DNA from: Isoperla grammatica
Taxonomy: Eukaryota; Arthropoda; Insecta; Plecoptera; Perlodidae
Assembly (NCBI GenBank): GCA_945910005.1
Contig: OX246744.1
Location: 44,388,965 to 44,452,964, forward strand
Direction: 5' to 3'
Length of the DNA stretch: 64,000 bases
Of the stretch, positions 33,540-44,393 are shown in pieces. Numbering within the stretch: the stretch's first letter is position 1; each line of letters starts with the position of its first letter. The notes under the pieces are model-generated. The model was not told where the DNA came from. It saw only the letters and a program-made list of their open reading frames with translations, and did no database searches. A program made the position numbers and the translations under genes.

Positions 33540-33720
33540 AATAGTTTTATAGAAACCCCCCAACTCCTCCTGCTCAGTCAACGTCGTTTCTCTCCTTACC
33601 CTATCCCTACATCCTTTACATGACCATGAGCGCCCCTTGTCCTTTGTAAGCTCCATGTACTGGGCATCGCTGACGCCAGCACAGCTCGGGTGAAACCACC
33701 CGTTGGAATCGTCTCTTTCT
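33540..33720 (-). CDS. PHD-type zinc-finger fragment
   Basis: The minus strand reads DDSNGWFHPSCAGVSDAQY then MELTKDKGRSWSCKGCRDRV. The WFHxxCAG and WxCxxC blocks are the second half of a PHD finger as found in LINE ORF1 and chromatin proteins. The first Cys pairs would lie upstream, where I cannot see them in frame. Possibly a LINE ORF1 remnant or an exon. Confidence 0.6.
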
Positions 33721-33727
33721 AAAATTA

Positions 33728-33925
33728 TCCCAAATACCCGTCAAATTCCCGATGGTCGGCGATGTCGACCATTTTGAATGCGATACTGCGATTTGGTTTT
33801 CTTCAGCTCTTTCCAAATATCCCAAATACTCGTGAAATTCCCGACGGTCGGCGATGTCGGCCATTTTGAATGCGATACTGCAATTTGGCTTTCTTCAGCT
33901 CTTTCCAAATACTCGTCAAATTGCT
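33728..33925. repeat. ~92-bp direct repeat, two copies plus part
   Basis: GGTCGGCGATGTCG(A/G)CCATT and TTTGAATGCGATACTGC recur at a spacing of about 92 bp. Open frames on both strands repeat accordingly. Confidence 0.85.
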
Positions 33926-33929
33926 TACG

Positions 33930-35100
33930 GCCCCGCACGGCTTTTCAGAGACTACATTTAAAAAGGAACACATGTTGTGCCTTTGTCTCCAATGTCGTCA
34001 ACTTAACGAGCATCGTTATTTAGCCAGAACGCCATCATCAACTCTTCTGTCGTACATGAATACAGAGAAATACATATCAATAGCAAACAACAAAACATTA
34101 CAATAAATTAAATTGAGCTCATTTTGCAATACAGTTTTTTAACTCTCACCACGTATACCAAGGGGGGCAAAGTGCGCTACTCAAGTCGACTTATCCTTAA
34201 AGCGACTTGACATGGCCTGATATACACCTCGAAGCACTTGATGATGAGCGCTTGATTGTTAACGTATTTTATTGTGGTATTACAATACAATACATTTATA
34301 AACGTTTGACAATGAATGGGAGAATTACGGAGACGGCAGCCCTAGACGGTGGACTCAACGGTAGCCATCTTTTTCGTCACACTCCCGACGAGAGCCGTCT
34401 AACTCACCGCGCTCCTAATCTCATAGCTAATATTCGGCCATTCTACATTCTAATTGCCCTCAATTAGGCCTCTAAGATATACATTGAATATAGCTCTCGG
34501 CTCCAGGTCGGGCCTGCTTTTCAAGCGAGCTATAACCTCCAGAGCAAGATCCGGTTTTTCTTGATATACGGCAAGCTCGCTTCACTGCAGCTCGGGTCTG
34601 AACCGAGCACCGAGGATTCAAACCGGTGGGTTCCACACCTCCTGTTTTTACCGCTAGGAGTTGTTCAAGACGTTTTCCCGTGGAAAAATACGTCAGTGGA
34701 GGACTAGGACTAGGCCTATAGTGTATAGGGCCTGCGCGCCAAAATAAAAACTCTTGTTTGTGTAAACTATATTTTGATGATTTCGCTGTTCATACCTTGA
34801 ATCTGGTGGCCTCGATGTTACGGGGTGGTTGTTGTTATACAGGTGGTTGTTTTTTCCTTGTTTAGGTTCACAATGGGGGTAATTGTAAACACAATCACAT
34901 CTTTAATTGTGCCTTTTAAAATATTGATGATTCTCCATATTTGGCGGCACAGGGTCTGTACTGCAACAGGTTTCTTGCTCTGTTTGAAGGGAAAACGCCA
35001 GAAATGTAACGACTAACACAATTTAATTTTCATTACATTGTAACTACTTATTATTAATTAACTCTCCAAACGAGTAAATCCTCTAGTAATACTACTATAT
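33930..35100. other. No gene recognised; possible SINE remnant
   Basis: The minus strand around 34610-34640 has GGTTTGAATCC, a good match to a tRNA B box. I see no matching A box at the right distance and no tail, so a tRNA-derived SINE is only possible. The rest is AT-rich. Confidence 0.3.
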
Positions 35101-35107
35101 TACTAAC

Positions 35108-35249
35108 CAGCATGTCGTTAGTTCCCAACATGACGATCGCTCTGTCTTTGGTAGGGACTGCGTTTTGTTTCTGCAGTCGCACCAGCTTCCTCAGAACCTT
35201 GACTAAGGTTTGCCCCAAAACGGACAAGCCAATTCTTGCCTTGCCTTGA
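35108..35249 (-). CDS. SGNH hydrolase-like exon (GTND block)
   Basis: The exon-like segment reads QGKARIGLSVLGQTLVKVL then RAIVMLGTNDML, followed by a GTTAGT donor. The GTND block with the preceding GQTL is the central signature of SGNH/GDSL hydrolases. It fits phase 2 after the exon at 36060-36159 if that exon uses its alternative donor. No downstream exon with the Asp-x-x-His block was found nearby. Confidence 0.5.
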
Positions 35250-35466
35250 CTTAGAGGACAGGATGCACGTATATAATTGATAATATGGATTTCAGCCACG
35301 GGTTGAAATTAAAGACCTCAATAATAATTTTTAAAAAAAGCTGTACTTATGATTCACATTTATTAAATTTGTTCGCTTTTCTGACGAAGCGGGATAACAA
35401 AAGAATTAAATTTTGAATCGTAAAGTGGTGGGCCTGTGTCTTTATAATATGTAAAGAAGTATTCGG

Positions 35467-35512
35467 TCATTGTGTATCCAATTCCAATGTCTTGGGATTG
35501 GATACACAATGA
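35467..35512. repeat. Hairpin, 16-bp arms
   Basis: TCATTGTGTATCCAAT and its exact inverse flank a 14-base loop. No function assigned. Confidence 0.7.
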
Positions 35513-35852
35513 TTCGGTACAATTTGCACTACAAACTTTAAAGCTTGCTTTGAATAGTTTTGTACAGGATAATCCTTATTTTATTTTGAATCATTAAATC
35601 TTTATTGACAAGACTAAATTGTCCCACTAATGCATCATAATACTACATATTCATAAACACGTTTTAACACAGAATACATTGATGATCGATACGATATGTA
35701 GCCCTTTGTTATTGTCGGCAGTGCGAAAATTGAACTGAAGCGCAACTCATTCGTTGAGAAATAACGTAGTCGCCAAGTACGATGGCAAAATAAAAATGCA
35801 TAATTGTGGTATAACCACAGACGACAATACGCTAGTATCCTTGAGCGGACGT

Positions 35853-35969
35853 GATTCGGATGTGGCTTTATTCTTAATTATCATCTTTCTCATCTTCATT
35901 ATCACCCGCTCATCGTCTCGATTAGCCATCGTTGCATAAATATGAGACGTTAAGCCCCATTAATCAATC
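35853..35969 (+). mobile_element. 5'-truncated RTE-derived SINE with 12-bp TSD
   Basis: Only the last 117 bp of the SINE family are present, ending in the AATC tail. The direct repeat TTGAGCGGACGT (35841-35852, 35970-35981) brackets it exactly. 5' truncation plus a perfect TSD is the signature of target-primed reverse transcription. Confidence 0.92.
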
Positions 35970-36059
35970 TTGAGCGGACGTTAATTATAACCCCTGTATT
36001 CAAGAAAAGTGACAGATCTATGCATACGTCTACTCTCATCAATAAAATTATATACTCAC

Positions 36060-36159
36060 GATCGCGTGGTGATTCCTTTTTCCACACATGATTTAGATAT
36101 CTTATAATCATGCTGTCGCCGATGAACTCCGTGTGCACAAAAACACTATCGTCTTCCAT
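36060..36159 (-). CDS. SGNH hydrolase-like first exon (GDS block)
   Basis: From ATG at 36159 the exon reads MEDDSVFVHTEFIGDSMIIR and continues to SPRD, then a GTGAGT donor. FIGDSMI matches block I of SGNH hydrolases, with the nucleophilic Ser after Asp. Together with 35108-35249 it gives two of the family's motifs in order. It may be a small host gene or a relic of LINE ORF1 esterase. Confidence 0.45.
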
Positions 36160-36547
36160 TTTTGACTTGTCTTCTCTCTGAACACTGAGCACTGACTGGA
36201 TTTGTAACACTAAGACAGAAGAATAAAAAGTTCAGTCAACGCGAGAGGTGAACTCTTTACCATTGTGTTTATAATCCCCTACATGGACGGCCCCGGGATT
36301 ATAGACACAATGACGCCCAGGTGCTGGAGTGGTTGGCGGAGGCGTTGTGGGGGGGGGGGTAGTTTGTATGGCAGGTATGTTGATAGTTCTTTGTGCCAAT
36401 TAAAAAAAAAAACACATCAATGTAAATGTAACTTTTTAGGGCTGTGCGGGCACGCTCCGTGCGGGAATTCGCGCTCGAGGTAAATATTTTTTGTTTGGCA
36501 CATCCAGTTATCCCTATTTACAAAACAATGTCATACCGTATAGAATT

Positions 36548-37003
36548 TTAACACTGTTGGCCCTGGCACGGGTGGTTGTCACATGGTCGACGTTTAGACT
36601 GAATCCCATCAGCCATCTTCAGGGTTGATTGCATCCTTGAGCGATCAGCTACCATTGAGAAGCCGAGATATATATTTAGCAATAAAAAGCATATATGTGT
36701 CACACTGCTGGCCCTGGCACGGGTGGTTGTCACATGGTCGACGTTTAGACTGAATCCCATCAGCCATCTTCAGGGTTGATTGCCTCCTCGAGCGATCAGG
36801 TACCACTGAGAAGCCCAGATATATATTTAGCAATAAAAAGCATATATGTGTCACACTGCTGGCCCTGGCACGGGCGGTTGTCACATAGTCGACGTTTAGA
36901 CTGAATCCCATCAGCCATCTTCAGGGTTGATGCCTCCTCGAGCGATCAGGTACCACTGAGAAGCCCATATATATATGTATATATATATAGCAATAAAAAG
37001 CAT
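36548..37003 (-). repeat. 151-bp tandem repeat R, 3 units, locus 1
   Basis: Three direct units of about 151 bp each contain TGGCCCTGGCACGGG, GGTCGACGTTTAGACTGAAT and TCAGCCATCTTCAGGGTTGA. On the minus strand each unit has CTGAAGA, a stem of GGCTGA paired to TCAGTC, then TAAACGTC. This arrangement resembles a degenerate hammerhead ribozyme core. Nearly identical units occur at 55580-56035. Confidence 0.9.
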
Positions 37004-37007
37004 ACAC

Positions 37008-37120
37008 GTGTGTCACGCTCGTCGTCAAGAATTATCTTTTGTATAGTGTCTAGCAAATTTTCCTTGCTTATTGGGAGAGCACGCCTTGAAGAGTCGACTA
37101 CCCAATCCCGAACTTTACAT
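37008..37120 (-). pseudogene. CENP-B/pogo-type HTH fragment, locus 1
   Basis: The minus strand reads VRDWVVDSSRRALPISKEN then LLDTIQKIILDDERDT. This matches the start of the HTH DNA-binding domain of pogo/Tigger-like transposases (FPISKxxLLDxVQxI). A TATGTAAAG acceptor lies just before VRDW. The rest of the domain and the DDE core are absent; the sequence passes into repeat R. A shorter copy is at 56058-56142. Confidence 0.65.
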
Positions 37121-37244
37121 ACATATAGGAGAAAGAAACAGCATAAATACAAAGCATATATATATATTAGTACGAAGGTTTTCACGGACAGTAAATATAT
37201 GACTATCAGTCTTTAGGGTAATTATCCGTGTACCGGTGTCACAC

Positions 37245-37560
37245 TGTTGGCCAGCACCCGCTCCATCTTGAATGGAAATTTGCGTATGTCGTCATAGATC
37301 ATTTTCATGCGCGGCAAGTAAGTTGTGTTGCCGGCGAATTTCCCGTCCGTGTCGATCTTGCAGTGCAAGAGGTTCTGGTGGACATCGAGCACCTCCATGC
37401 GGGAGCCGTTGGTGAGTCCCTCGGCCAGGTCGACGTTTCTCAGCAACATGACGATGGCGCCGACCTTGACATTCAATTAGTGAGGAGGGAATCTGTGCGG
37501 AGCCATCTCGTTGAGCACCTCCTGGGTGATCTACGACCCCAACCAATCAGAGACACCTCT
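37245..37560 (-). pseudogene. Helitron helicase C-terminal fragment
   Basis: The minus strand reads EVLNEMAPHRFPPH, stop, LNVKVGAIVMLLRNVDLAEG, LTNGSRMEVL, then FPFKMERV. This is the C-terminal part of the PIF1-type helicase of Helitrons (LKVGAPVMLLRNLD...NGTR...IPRI...F). One in-frame stop is present, and the sequence is cut off right after MERV, where ~15 bp of repeat R begin. The family strips DNA strands during rolling-circle transposition. No Rep domain seen. Confidence 0.82.
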
Positions 37561-37957
37561 ACTCTAGCGATACCTACCATGACAACGTTGAACTTAACTA
37601 GTTCAATAAGTTGTCAACGGATAGTAACCACAAGTAAAACCCACTGACGGAAGCGCTATCCGTGAGAGAACTTGTCCCTCGGGCTCGTCACCAGCCCTTA
37701 ATACTAAATAAACTAGTATTGGATAAGAGTTCACTCTACTGGCTTGGAATGAATTAATAGAATGCATAAAAGAAAACACATTTCAATAGCTGGGTATAAC
37801 CACAAATAATTACATTCTGTAGCAACTAAAGGAAACATACCTTTGCAGGCCATAAGTTTCACTTGATCTAGCTTTTCTTTTGGTTCACTGGAATCATTTG
37901 TTGTTGTTGTTTCGCTCTTCTCACAGTTGGCTGGTTGCCGGTGGTGAGACCTGGTGG

Positions 37958-38209
37958 TCACCTGGTGGTGACCTCCCTGATAATAAGCTCCCCTAGCTTC
38001 ATCTCCCCCTCTCTCGACAGATGTAGTCCGTCCCTTGCCAAGTCGTCTATTCCGATATATTCCCTGGTGTCAACGTACCTTGCCCCGCCTGCCCGACATG
38101 CCTCCTCTATCCCCCTATTCATTTCTTCAACCACCCACCTCTTCGTGTCGCTCCTGTTTAATACCCCCAGTACCACTAACTCCGCCCTATTACCAGTCGC
38201 CCCTCCCAA
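37958..38209 (-). pseudogene. SGNH hydrolase C-terminal fragment
   Basis: The frame contains AELVVLGVLNR, then ARYVDTREYIGIDDL, then ARDGLHLSREGEMKLGELI. DGLHLSxxG is the last SGNH block, carrying the catalytic Asp and His. No Ser or GTND block is in this frame. The fragment resembles the esterase part of CR1-like ORF1 proteins. It complements the piece at 58440-58635. Confidence 0.6.
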
Positions 38210-38551
38210 CTCCCCTAGTAGTAGTTTTTTTTTTTTTTAGTAGTAGTAGTAGTTTTTCTCTTTTGAGGAGCCTTCCTCCCAGTCACTGAACTTCTTTGAA
38301 GCGTGGGGTAACCCCAAATGGCCACTGCTAGCTCTCTCATAACAAACATGGAGGGCTCACCGATGGCCCCAACGGACTTAGCATGTTGGAATGCCAATGT
38401 CGGAATCCAGACGTTATGTCCGAGATGAATCTGCACACAAGTCAAAATAGTTAATTATCAAAAATATTATTTTTAATATGCGTATTTTGCGGGTACAGTT
38501 TTCAGTAATTGCACAACATTCAAATTTTAAACATTGAAATTGAAACCCTGG

Positions 38552-38669
38552 ACTGGTACCAACACTCGGCACCTCTCTTGACAGTCCTTGGTGTTGGCGT
38601 ACGCACGATTGGCTCCGGACTGGTACCGACACTCGACACCTCTCTTGTCTTGGTGTTGGCGTACGCACG
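38552..38669. repeat. ~64-bp tandem duplication
   Basis: GGACTGGTACC(A/G)ACACTCG and TTGGTGTTGGCGTACGCACG occur twice, 64 bp apart with a short indel. The minus-strand frame across it has one FLCRVCG Cys pair upstream but no complete finger. Confidence 0.85.
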
Positions 38670-38934
38670 TTGAGCTTCTGACTGGCCACAAACTCGGCAG
38701 AGGAAATGGCGTATACCATTTTTCGGTATTGGCGAGGTTTCGCTACCACTGCCGACCACACCTTCTTTGGCAGTGTCTAAAAATAGGTTCGTGATGGTGA
38801 GATGCCTTTCCTGGCCCCGGCACCTAAACGTTGATGCCGCTCGGCGATGTGTCGATCATTACCTCGGCGACGTCAAGGAAGAGGTAGCTCTGGTTCTGCT
38901 CCTGTAAATACGAAGGCTTCCATTTCGTCAGCAG

Positions 38935-39008
38935 GTACTGGTACAGGGGCCGGTACAGGTGCTGGTACAGGTGCTAGTACAGGGGCCGGTACAAGTACTG
39001 GCTCAGGT
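38935..39008. repeat. 12-bp minisatellite (GGTACAGGTGCT)
   Basis: Six diverged units. The minus frame (38873-39082) reads as Val/Pro/Ala repeats flanked by ordinary sequence (LQGEYSAPPEP before, DEMEAFVFTG after), so it might be a disordered exon. No splice pair is certain. Confidence 0.7.
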
Positions 39009-39589
39009 GGAGCGCTGTACTCGCCTTGCAGTAAGTAGGTACCAGTTATAGTATATTTGTGGTTAAAAGTTCCAATACGCACTCACGCAGTAGAAACGGG
39101 AACTAGAAAGTCGAGGTATAGCTTGGCGACTGGCCTATTATTATGAACGTTGTGTTATTACGCTCTAGGTTGTGAATGAAAACTCCTTCGTTTTCAACTA
39201 AAAAGAATTCAAATACAAAACAGTTTTGTTGTGTGCCTCAGTCGGTGCCACTCTCTGGCAATGACAAGTAGAGATTTGTCGTTGCACACATTCCCTAAAA
39301 CCGGTGGAAAGGTGAGAAGAGAGAATGGAAAACGTGGATCGCCGCACAGAGTGGATAAATAAATGTCCTTCGAATTGGAAAACCAGTTTCTACAGCAATG
39401 GTTGTTTAATCCATGCATTTTTTGAATAGTGACTTTGATAATAAGGTAGTGACTCATACCCGATTCCACTAAGTGCTAAACTTAAGTATAAAATTTTTAA
39501 ACGTCGTTAGATCAAAAATGCGTTCCACCAACACTAAACTCGAGTTTTCCTGAGTAGCCATCACACACTACAATAAAGAAGCAGGTTTT

Positions 39590-39947
39590 CTACACAGCGC
39601 TAGTCGCATTTGACAATTTGAAAAAATGCACATAACAGATTTCCGTTTCAGTATTTCGTTGGGTCGCCTCGCGAGTGCTTCTGGCATAATGTGTTTGTGC
39701 CGTTTTGAAAGAATGAGACATGGCCTCGGCCGCCCGGCAACGGTCCTCGACAGACACATTCAATTGGGTCAAGGCCGTTACCAGGCCCTTCCTGGCCATT
39801 GTGCATGAATACTTTACGTTTAGGTAGGTTTTGAAGATTCTAGTTATTTCCTGGGACACCCTAGGTCCCTTCTTCCCCGTGTCGTCAACGAGGAACAGGT
39901 CCGACGGCTGTCCCTCGCCAAACATCCGGGCCCGAATACTGGAATAT
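39590..39947 (-). CDS. Tyrosine recombinase, last exon (R-H-Y region)
   Basis: After the acceptor TTTTACATTACAG the exon reads YSSIRARMFGEGQPSDLF, then SCTMARKGLVTAL, AAEAMSHSFKTAQTHYARS and a stop. ARK, MSHS and HYAR supply the Arg, His and nucleophilic Tyr expected of a tyrosine recombinase, in the spacing seen in Crypton-like enzymes. Its first base completes the Arg codon split at the previous exon (phase 2). Such enzymes cut and rejoin DNA through a Tyr-DNA bond. The reading frame is intact. Confidence 0.78.
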
Positions 39948-40211
39948 CTGTAATGTAAAATATGTAGAGGCTTGTACATTTGGGAATAAGCTTATTTAAG
40001 CAAGTTTATTATTAATTGTACAAAATGTGTTGGAATGTGTTGACGTGATTCGTTTTCTTAACATTATATGAACCAAGGAAGTGCTCAATTTGTTCAACCA
40101 TAACTTTGATGGTTGTTTCAATTTTCATCCCTGGTGTTTGTTTAAGGGAAGGTTAATATAAATAAATCACGAAGAGATATTGGAACTGAAGCAACTCAAT
40201 ATAAAACTTAC

Positions 40212-40426
40212 CGCAACAACAGCTCGGTCTCCTCTTTGTTATAAAATATCGAGGCTGCCCCCTTTCCCTTAACCGCATTTTTATGGGCCTTGACGAGCAC
40301 GTGCAATGTGTTTGCGTCCTTTCGAAACCTCTCAAGGTTTCCTTGGTCGAACTCGCCCAGTGTCATGTTCTGAATTATCCCTGGGCGCACGGCTTTCTTC
40401 GGGCCAGAGAAGAAGCATATGTTTAA
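40212..40426 (-). CDS. Tyrosine recombinase, catalytic exon (Arg, Lys)
   Basis: A 215-bp exon with a textbook acceptor (poly-T then ACAG) and donor (GTAAGT). It encodes GPKKAVRPGIIQNMTLGEF and later HVLVKAHKNAVKG. The Arg in VRPG and the Lys in VKAHK match the first Arg and the beta-hairpin Lys of the catalytic domain. It enters at phase 0 and leaves at phase 2, agreeing with both neighbours. No stops. Confidence 0.8.
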
Positions 40427-40656
40427 CTGTAAAAAAAAAAAAATCAAATTAAGATATGAAAATTCCACTCATACAAATGGTGTTATGTGAGGTAAATTAA
40501 AAATAGGTGGACAACTTTTTTCATCATTTGATCTATTCAATGTTATATTGTTAATTATGTGGTTTCAAATTGATGTAATTCACAATTAATGTACCATGCA
40601 CACATACTCTGTGAACGGTCTAACATTATGCAATACAACAAAATACAATAACTCAC

Positions 40657-40998
40657 CTTCTTACTGTAACCATGTCGTTTGCCAGCTTGGTCGAAAGTTT
40701 TTATGTCCTCATCCGAGACCCCCTCAAGTGCACAGAAAGCCTTTTCCAGGTCATCTTTTCTGGCCTGGCACTTGAGGAGGTCGGTGACATGTTTGGCACT
40801 CTCTTTGTCGAGGCCGTCAATGGACTGGTTTGCCAGATCTGCGGAGTAGGCGTTAGCCAGTTTGGCCCGCAGCCCTGACAAAGAGAGTTGGCACTGGTCT
40901 ACTTTAAACCCCATCTCGTGTGATGAGATGTTGGCCTTCAGAAATCTTAACATCTTCATATATGCTTTAATATATGAAAGAACGGATCCCGGTTGTGC
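40657..40998 (-). CDS. Tyrosine recombinase, core-binding exon
   Basis: A 342-bp exon (114 codons, phase 0 both ends). The acceptor is TTTTACTTTTAG, the donor AAG/GTGAGT. It starts AQPGSVLSYIKAYMKMLRFL, the helical N-terminal (SAM-like, core DNA-binding) part of tyrosine recombinases. Later come LSGLRAKLANAY and Lys-rich helices. It joins in frame to the exon 12.8 kb upstream at 53833-53989. Confidence 0.78.
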
Positions 40999-41417
40999 CT
41001 AAAAGTAAAAGAAAGAGAGAACTTAGAGAATACATAACATCATAACAATTGCCAAAATCACCTAACTCATTGTTTAAAACTCAGAGCGCAACACTGCTAA
41101 AAACATTTGAGGGCAAATTTAATTACCAGCAAAAATGTATTTGAAACCAGGACAGGGCAACCCTGCTTGTCTATATTTAAATGCCCGTGACTGTTCACAT
41201 ATCAATTGGTTTTGAATTGGTTAAGTAAAGTTAGGATCTCCAGTGTGCACTTGCTGACAGTGTAGGAATAAGAATAGTTAGCAAATTGATGACCATTTAC
41301 CATGAATTATCACAGAACATTAATTAAAATAAATTCATTACTTGTTCAATCAACCACTAGCATCCGTACAAGGTGAACGAGCCAATAAAAAAAATTAGGG
41401 CTATAAATTTAACATAA

Positions 41418-41850
41418 GATGATAAGAAAGTACTAGCTAAATAGGTATTTATTGGCAAAAACCTAAACAATGGGCTGACGTTTCGCTCAGGTGGCTTCGA
41501 AAGAGAAAACTTGGTAATTGTATGCGTAAGCATAATCCTTGGTTGAAAAAGAACAAAATACTACAAGGGTTATTGCTTTTTTAATCTTAAGGGTACACTA
41601 GTTCCATTAGATATGATACATCAAGTCATTCGATCGATTAGGAAGTTTGGATTCCGCGGCCCAGGTTCTGACTTAGTTCCCTCCCATCAAGACATGCGTG
41701 TTTGTTCGCTACAAATTAACACTTCTACTTATCGTACACGAGTCGTTCGCATATCAATTTCATCGTCTAGATCTGAAACTCTTAAAGAACAATGTTTCGC
41801 TACTCTACCAACAAACATCTTGATCAACAGTGGTGAAAACAAGACATAAG
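41418..41850. repeat. ~700-bp-period direct duplication, copy 1
   Basis: AGATGATAAGAAAGTAC, AACAATGGGCTGACGTTTCG, GATACATCAAGTCATTCG and ACTTCTACTTATCGTACACG recur in order at 42116-42408 and then, after an 11.1-kb interruption, at 53517-53600. This copy is uninterrupted and shows the pre-insertion arrangement. Confidence 0.8.
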
Positions 41851-42573
41851 TAGTGGACAATGGTTACACAAACTAACATTCATTCTGAATGTTTCGATAC
41901 AGAAAAGTGATATAGATCCCAAGTTGTTAGGCATTGTTAACCTATGTGCACACATTCACAGGGAAGAATCTAGAAAAGTTAACAGATTGGTCACTCTACA
42001 CAAAGGTTATTCACACAATATATGAAATAGGAGAAACTTGCTCTTTCTTTTACTACAAGTGGTGGCGCAGGGTCATTGGGCGAATTAATTATTGAAGGGC
42101 TATGATCAAGGCATTAGATGATAAGAAAGTACAAGTTGAATGGGTAATCAAAGGCAAAACCCAAAACAATGGGCTAACATTTCGCGCGGGTGGCATCGAA
42201 GGAGAAAATTTGGTAATTGTTTTCATTCGCATTAGCCTACGGTTGAAAAAAGAACATAATACTACATGAATGATTTGTTTTTTACTCTTTAGGGTAGACT
42301 TGTTCCATTAGATTTGATACATCAAGTCATTCGCTCGATTAGGAAGTTTGGTAAGTTTGGATTCTGGTGCCCCGTTTCAGAGTATGTTCACTCCCACCCA
42401 TACATGCATTTATTTATTTATTTATTTATTTAGCACATATTGCTAATATTACAAATAATACATTTTACACAATATATCCCCTTTACAAGTAGGCTAACAC
42501 AAATTAATCACCAACAAATTCAATCCTACAGGTCACACACAAATTAATCACCAACAAGTTCAATCCTACAGGT

Positions 42574-44393
42574 TTACCACACTTCTCTCAGTACATATTC
42601 TCTACATTTAATTTTAAATCTTTCCATACAACCTTCTTCTTTAAGTGCTTTATCTAACTTATTATATGCTTTAAACCCATTATAGCAAATAGAGTTTTGA
42701 GATCTAGTTTTGTTACAGCGATCCACATTTAAGTTTTCACTATTTCTAATATTATAGTACAAACTATCAGCTACCAATTTAATCTTATTATTAATATTAA
42801 TGGGTAATAACCCTCTTGTCATCTTATGTATAAATAATAGAACATTGAAATGTATCAACTGATTAACTGACAGCACCTTAAGTTTGTCCAGCATTGTTCT
42901 CACTGGAGTATATCTATCACATTTAAGCACTACTCTCATCCCTTTATTTTGAAGTTTTTGCAGCGCGTTCACATGTTTGAGATGAATACCCCATAATAAA
43001 GTACTACAATAACTATAATGAGGTAACACTATTGTATTAAAAACTAACTTTCTAGTTTTAAATGATAGGTAAGAAGCAATTCTTCCTAAAAACCCTACCT
43101 TCTTACCCAATTTTTTACAAATGTATTCTACGTGCTTATCTAGTTTTAAATGCTGATCAATGATAATACCTAAATATTTAAATTCACTAACAAATGTTAC
43201 ATTTACACCATCGATCTTAATAAGATTATCACTACAATTTAACATCACTCTATCTCTCGTTTTTGCTGATGATGTTAACAACATACATTTAGTTTTATCA
43301 ACATTTAATTTCAATTTGTTTAATTTAAGCCATTTAGACAACTTTGTCAAAACAATGTTCATTTTATCACAGATTTCTGCTACTATGTACCCTGAACATG
43401 ATAGGAGTGTGTCATCAGCAAAAAGATTTATAAAAATGTCGTCATCAATACCAAAAATATCATTAATATAAACAATAAACAGTAACGGTCCCAATACAGA
43501 CCCTTGAGGGACACCGTTGCTACAAACTAATTCATCAGACACAATATTCTGGAATTTGGTAACCTGCCTCCTATTTGCTAAATAGCTTTCCAACCAACTT
43601 AGTGCATTATCTCTTATACCATAGTCATATAATTTTCTTAGCAAGATTTGTCGATCTATCGTCTCAAATGCCCTCTTAAAATCTAAGAAAACAGCTACAG
43701 TAACTTTATTATCATCCATGTCTCTTAGCCATTTTTCAAAAACTAACTGCAATGCTGTTTCACATGAGTGGTTGTTACGAAACCCCGACTGATAGCTATG
43801 TAACAACTTGTGCTTTTCAAAGAAATTTAACAATTGTTCATGTATAACCTTTTCCAATACTTTTTCATATGAGGGTAACATATTTATAGGACGGTAGTCC
43901 TCAGGTAACTTGGCTTTATTCACTTTTTCTATAGGAACAATCTCTGCCTTTAACCATTCATTTGGTACCTTGCTAGTCCCAATTGATGTGTTTATAATAT
44001 TTAACAAAGCATGTCCTCCTCTCCGGAAAGTTTTTTTTAACATCATAGTATTTATTCCTTCTTCCGTCCCTTTCTTGTTAGGCAACTTAAAAATAATACG
44101 TCGAAGCTTCCCTAACGATATTAACTGAAAACTAGGAAGTATTGGTCTATTTTCATTTTCAGCACCACTTATGACATCTATATTAGTTACCATTGACACC
44201 ACAGTATCTACATCATCATTATTATACACAGGCATATCAATACTAATAACAATATCCTTGACACTATTTATAAAATATCGGTTAAACTTTTCCGCAATGC
44301 TAACACTCTCATTATCATTTATAAACACAATATCACACATAGTCGTACTCTCACTGATGTTACTTTTAGATCCCAAAATTGTCTTAAGGTGTC
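42574..44393 (-). CDS. LINE copy C reverse transcriptase
   Basis: A 600-codon open frame without stops: FNRYFINSVKD, PLRRIIFKLPNKKG-type linker, NMLPSYEKVLEK, GFRNNHSCETAL, AFETIDRQILLRK, NGVPQGSVLGPLLF near 289, LFADDTLLS near 319 (Phe instead of the usual Tyr), then the C-terminal QKLQNKGMRVVL region to a stop. It opens abruptly at TLKTILGSKSN, matching the family's MWKTLK junction where the endonuclease piece at 51.9 kb ends. The copy is recent because the frame is intact. Confidence 0.88.

Noticed and set aside
41460..41500. Hammerhead ribozyme around CGAAACGTC (minus)
   Set aside because: No CUGANGA box and no partner for the GCCACC stem; only the second box fits.
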